A DNA stretch of 64,000 nucleotides from Pannonibacter phragmitetus DSM 14782 (GTDB taxonomy: Bacteria; Pseudomonadota; Alphaproteobacteria; Rhizobiales; Stappiaceae): assembly GCF_000382365.1 (NCBI RefSeq), contig NZ_KB908215.1, positions 558,001 through 622,000 on the forward strand. Direction: 5' to 3'. Below are positions 62,446 through 64,000 of the stretch, piece by piece. Numbering within the stretch: the first letter of the stretch is position 1; the number at the start of each line of letters is the position of its first letter. The translations under genes were made by a program, and so were the position numbers. The notes beneath the pieces are model-generated. The model saw only the letters and a list, made by a program, of their open reading frames with translations, ran no database searches and was not told the origin of the DNA.

Positions 62446-62546
62446 CCCAAGGCTTTCGATGCTGACGCATCACGCCTTGAAATGGCTCATGCGCCGCAAG
62501 GTCTTATACCGGCTCCCGATGAGAAAAGCTCACCGGGAGCCGGTAT
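62446..62546 (+). repeat. Dispersed two-hairpin element, copy E
   Basis: Hairpin 1 is CAAGGC (62448-62453), GATGC-TGAC-GCATC (62458-62471), GCCTTG (62474-62479). The linker is AAATGGCTCATGCGCCGC. Hairpin 2 has a 13-bp stem ATACCGGCTCCCG (62506-62518) with CGGGAGCCGGTAT (62534-62546) around ATGAGAAAAGCTCAC. It begins right after the corA stop and lies between convergent genes. Confidence 0.9.
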
Positions 62547-62573
62547 GACGCGGTCAGGCCAGCTTCCAGTCTC

Positions 62574-63212
62574 TCACGGATAGAGCCGGGCCTTCGTCCA
62601 GGCGTCTGCTTCCGATGCACGGGTGAACTTCACCCGGTCGTGCAGGCGGAACGGGCGGTCGTGCCAGAACTCGATTTCCACCGGCACAATACGCAGGCCT
62701 GACCAGTGGTCCGGGCGGGGAATGTCGCCGATGCCGAATTTGGCCGTGAAACGCGCGACTTCCTTTTCCAGCGCAAATCGGCTTTCCAGCGGGCGGGACT
62801 GTTTCGAGGCCCAGGCGCCGATGCGGCTGCCGCGCGGGCGGGACTTGTAATACTCGTCCGCCTCTTCCGCGCTGACCTGCGTCACCAGCCCGCGCACCCG
62901 CACCTGACGGCGCAGAGACTTCCAGTGGAAGCACATGGCGGCCTTGCCGGCCGACAGAAGCTCCCGCCCCTTGGCGCTTTCCAGATTCGTATAGAACACG
63001 AAGCCGCGCTCATCGAAATCCTTCAGCAGCACCATGCGCACATTCGGCAATCCGCTGTCATCGACGGTTGCCACCGCTACGGCGTTGGGATCATTGATCT
63101 CTTTCTCCGTGGCGTCCGCAAGCCATTCAGCAAAAAGCTGAAATGGTTCCGCTACTTCCGTGAAGTCACCTTTTGTTAACGCTTCCGGGGGAGTGTTTAC
63201 TGTATGGGTCAT
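62574..63212 (-). CDS. pdxH: Pyridoxamine 5'-phosphate oxidase
   Basis: This 212-residue FMN enzyme makes pyridoxal phosphate. FMN contacts are in [20 protein letters not shown] and in [18 protein letters not shown]. The substrate-site [19 protein letters not shown] follows, and the family C-terminus [20 protein letters not shown] ends near RLYP. It diverges from the lipoprotein gene with 78 nt between, a junction common in Hyphomicrobiales. Confidence 0.96.
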   Translation of the reverse strand: MTHTVNTPPEALTKGDFTEVAEPFQLFAEWLADATEKEINDPNAVAVATVDDSGLPNVRMVLLKDFDERGFVFYTNLESAKGRELLSAGKAAMCFHWKSLRRQVRVRGLVTQVSAEEADEYYKSRPRGSRIGAWASKQSRPLESRFALEKEVARFTAKFGIGDIPRPDHWSGLRIVPVEIEFWHDRPFRLHDRVKFTRASEADAWTKARLYP

Positions 63213-63290
63213 CGGCTTTCACGACTGCTTCTGATGGGCGCTTTGCCTCCGGGCGGGAAAGTCCGACCCGGGGAAAGAAGGGCTTTTGTG

Positions 63291-63749
63291 ATGCGTAACC
63301 TTTCATATCCCCGGCCGCTTTCCAAGCGGCTGGTTCCGCTTGGTGTGATTTTGTCGCTGGGCTGGTTTGCCGCTGGCTGTGCGCAGACCTCCGCGCCCAT
63401 TGCCACGAACGACATGGTCACGCCGCTGGATCTGACCAATTCCATCAACGGCATGCCCGCAGATGCGAATGCAGGCGTAGACCCGACGGACCGTCAGGTC
63501 ATCGCTCTTGCCCTTGCCGGGACCGCGCCTGCCGGGGGCGGCGAGGTTGAGATTCCCTGGCTCAACCCCGAGAGCGGCAACTCCGGCACCATCACCAAGG
63601 TGACGGGAGAAGGCGCGCAGGTGCCCGGCTGCATGAGTTTCCGCACCACGGCCAACACCTTTCAGGGGGTAAAAGCCTATGAGGGAAGTGCCTGCCGCGA
63701 TCTGCGCCAGAACCTTGCCGTCATCAGCCTTGCCGCACTTGGGGTTTGA
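63291..63749 (+). CDS. RT0821-like surface lipoprotein
   Basis: This 152-residue protein has a lipoprotein signal peptide with lipobox LGWFAAGC (Cys near residue 27). A mature beta-rich domain follows: EVEIPWLNPESGNSGTITKV and PGCMSFRTTANTFQGVKAYE, ending SACRDLRQNLAVIS. The two Cys in the C-terminal domain probably form a disulfide. It matches the RT0821/Lpp0805 surface protein family. The start at 63291 fits the signal length; earlier in-frame starts overlap the pdxH promoter. Confidence 0.85.
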   Translation: MRNLSYPRPLSKRLVPLGVILSLGWFAAGCAQTSAPIATNDMVTPLDLTNSINGMPADANAGVDPTDRQVIALALAGTAPAGGGEVEIPWLNPESGNSGTITKVTGEGAQVPGCMSFRTTANTFQGVKAYEGSACRDLRQNLAVISLAALGV

Positions 63750-63893
63750 AAGAAGATATTCCCGCTGCCGCGTTGCATGAGCTACGTGCAAGCTTGTACT
63801 GGCATCATTTCCTGTCGCTTCCCATATGAGACGTGACTAGACTTATCAGGCGTCCGGATGCTCCGGGCGCCTTCACCACATAGCGGACTGACA

Positions 63894-64000
63894 ATGAAAG
63901 ACCCTTACTCCGTTCTTGGCGTAACCAAAACGGCAAGCGAAGCGGACATCAAACGGGCCTTCCGCAAGCTTGCAAAGCAGTACCATCCGGATCAGAACGC
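63894..64000 (+). CDS. J-domain protein, partial (cut by window end)
   Basis: The first 35 codons, [20 protein letters not shown] then [15 protein letters not shown], form a J domain with the HPD motif that stimulates Hsp70 ATPase. The rest lies outside the window, so it may be a CbpA/DnaJ-class cochaperone. In related genomes a J-domain gene follows this lipoprotein and pdxH. Confidence 0.9.
   Translation, partial: MKDPYSVLGVTKTASEADIKRAFRKLAKQYHPDQN

Noticed and set aside
1-64000. CRISPR array, prophage, insertion sequence or rRNA genes
   Set aside because: No spaced direct repeats, transposase or integrase motifs or rRNA sequence were found; the only repeats are the hairpin and REP-like families.

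Overview
This window is chromosomal DNA of high GC content, densely coded, from an alphaproteobacterium. The order Hyphomicrobiales (Rhizobiales) fits best, perhaps the Stappia/Pannonibacter/Labrenzia group; the genus is inference from gene content, not a measurement. The signs are GcrA with a CtrA-type site in front of it, a PodJ-like polarity protein, a class I lysyl-tRNA synthetase, a SAM-II riboswitch before metZ, an argD-argF-hslO block, and a pdxH / RT0821-type lipoprotein / J-domain junction at the right end. No prophage, insertion sequence, rRNA operon or CRISPR array was seen. One tRNA gene is present (Gly, anticodon CCC, minus strand).

Layout. 0.2-4.6 kb: a nitrate-sensor-type chemoreceptor and a DEAD-box RNA helicase with a DbpA-like RNA-binding tail. 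4.7-9.6 kb: a DNA-repair cluster (exonuclease, divergent Lhr-type helicase and PdeM phosphoesterase) that lacks the ATP-dependent ligase it is named for. 9.6-15.8 kb: a TauE/SafE exporter with its TIGR02186 partner, then the 1443-residue PodJ-like protein. 16.2-22.9 kb: a MerR regulator followed by a beta-oxidation operon (acyl-CoA dehydrogenase, GST, thiolase, FadJ-like) with a palindromic candidate operator. 23.2-28.7 kb: lysK, a TerB-like protein, apaG, metZ under SAM-II control, and a dCTP deaminase. 28.8-43.1 kb: an accessory-looking stretch with an alpha/beta hydrolase, solute-binding proteins, a GT2 glycosyltransferase, a frameshifted VapB-type antitoxin, tRNA-Gly, a BacNav-type sodium channel, pyrD, regulators, an HDAC-like hydrolase, and a GntR / dehydrogenase / cytoplasmic solute-binding-fold module.

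43.2-47.3 kb: hslO, argF, argD and gcrA. 47.7-56.8 kb: a complete phosphate regulon on the minus strand (phoR, two tandem pstS paralogues, pstC, pstA, pstB, phoU, phoB) with three candidate Pho-box promoters. 57-64 kb: housekeeping and conserved genes (SRPBCC, MBL hydrolase, DUF1499, HAD phosphatase, a 49-residue small protein, CorA, pdxH, a lipoprotein, and a J-domain gene cut by the window end).

The least explained structure is a dispersed, roughly 100-nt two-hairpin element with five copies (about 28.7, 34.4, 57.7, 58.8 and 62.5 kb). Its first hairpin is conserved. In three copies its second hairpin keeps a loop of the form GATGAG-NNAR-GCTC while the stem sequence changes on both sides so that pairing is kept. 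Four of the five copies sit between convergent genes. Other intergenic spaces carry GTCAT-headed palindromes that look REP-like, including a perfect 34-nt inverted repeat at 22986-23140.
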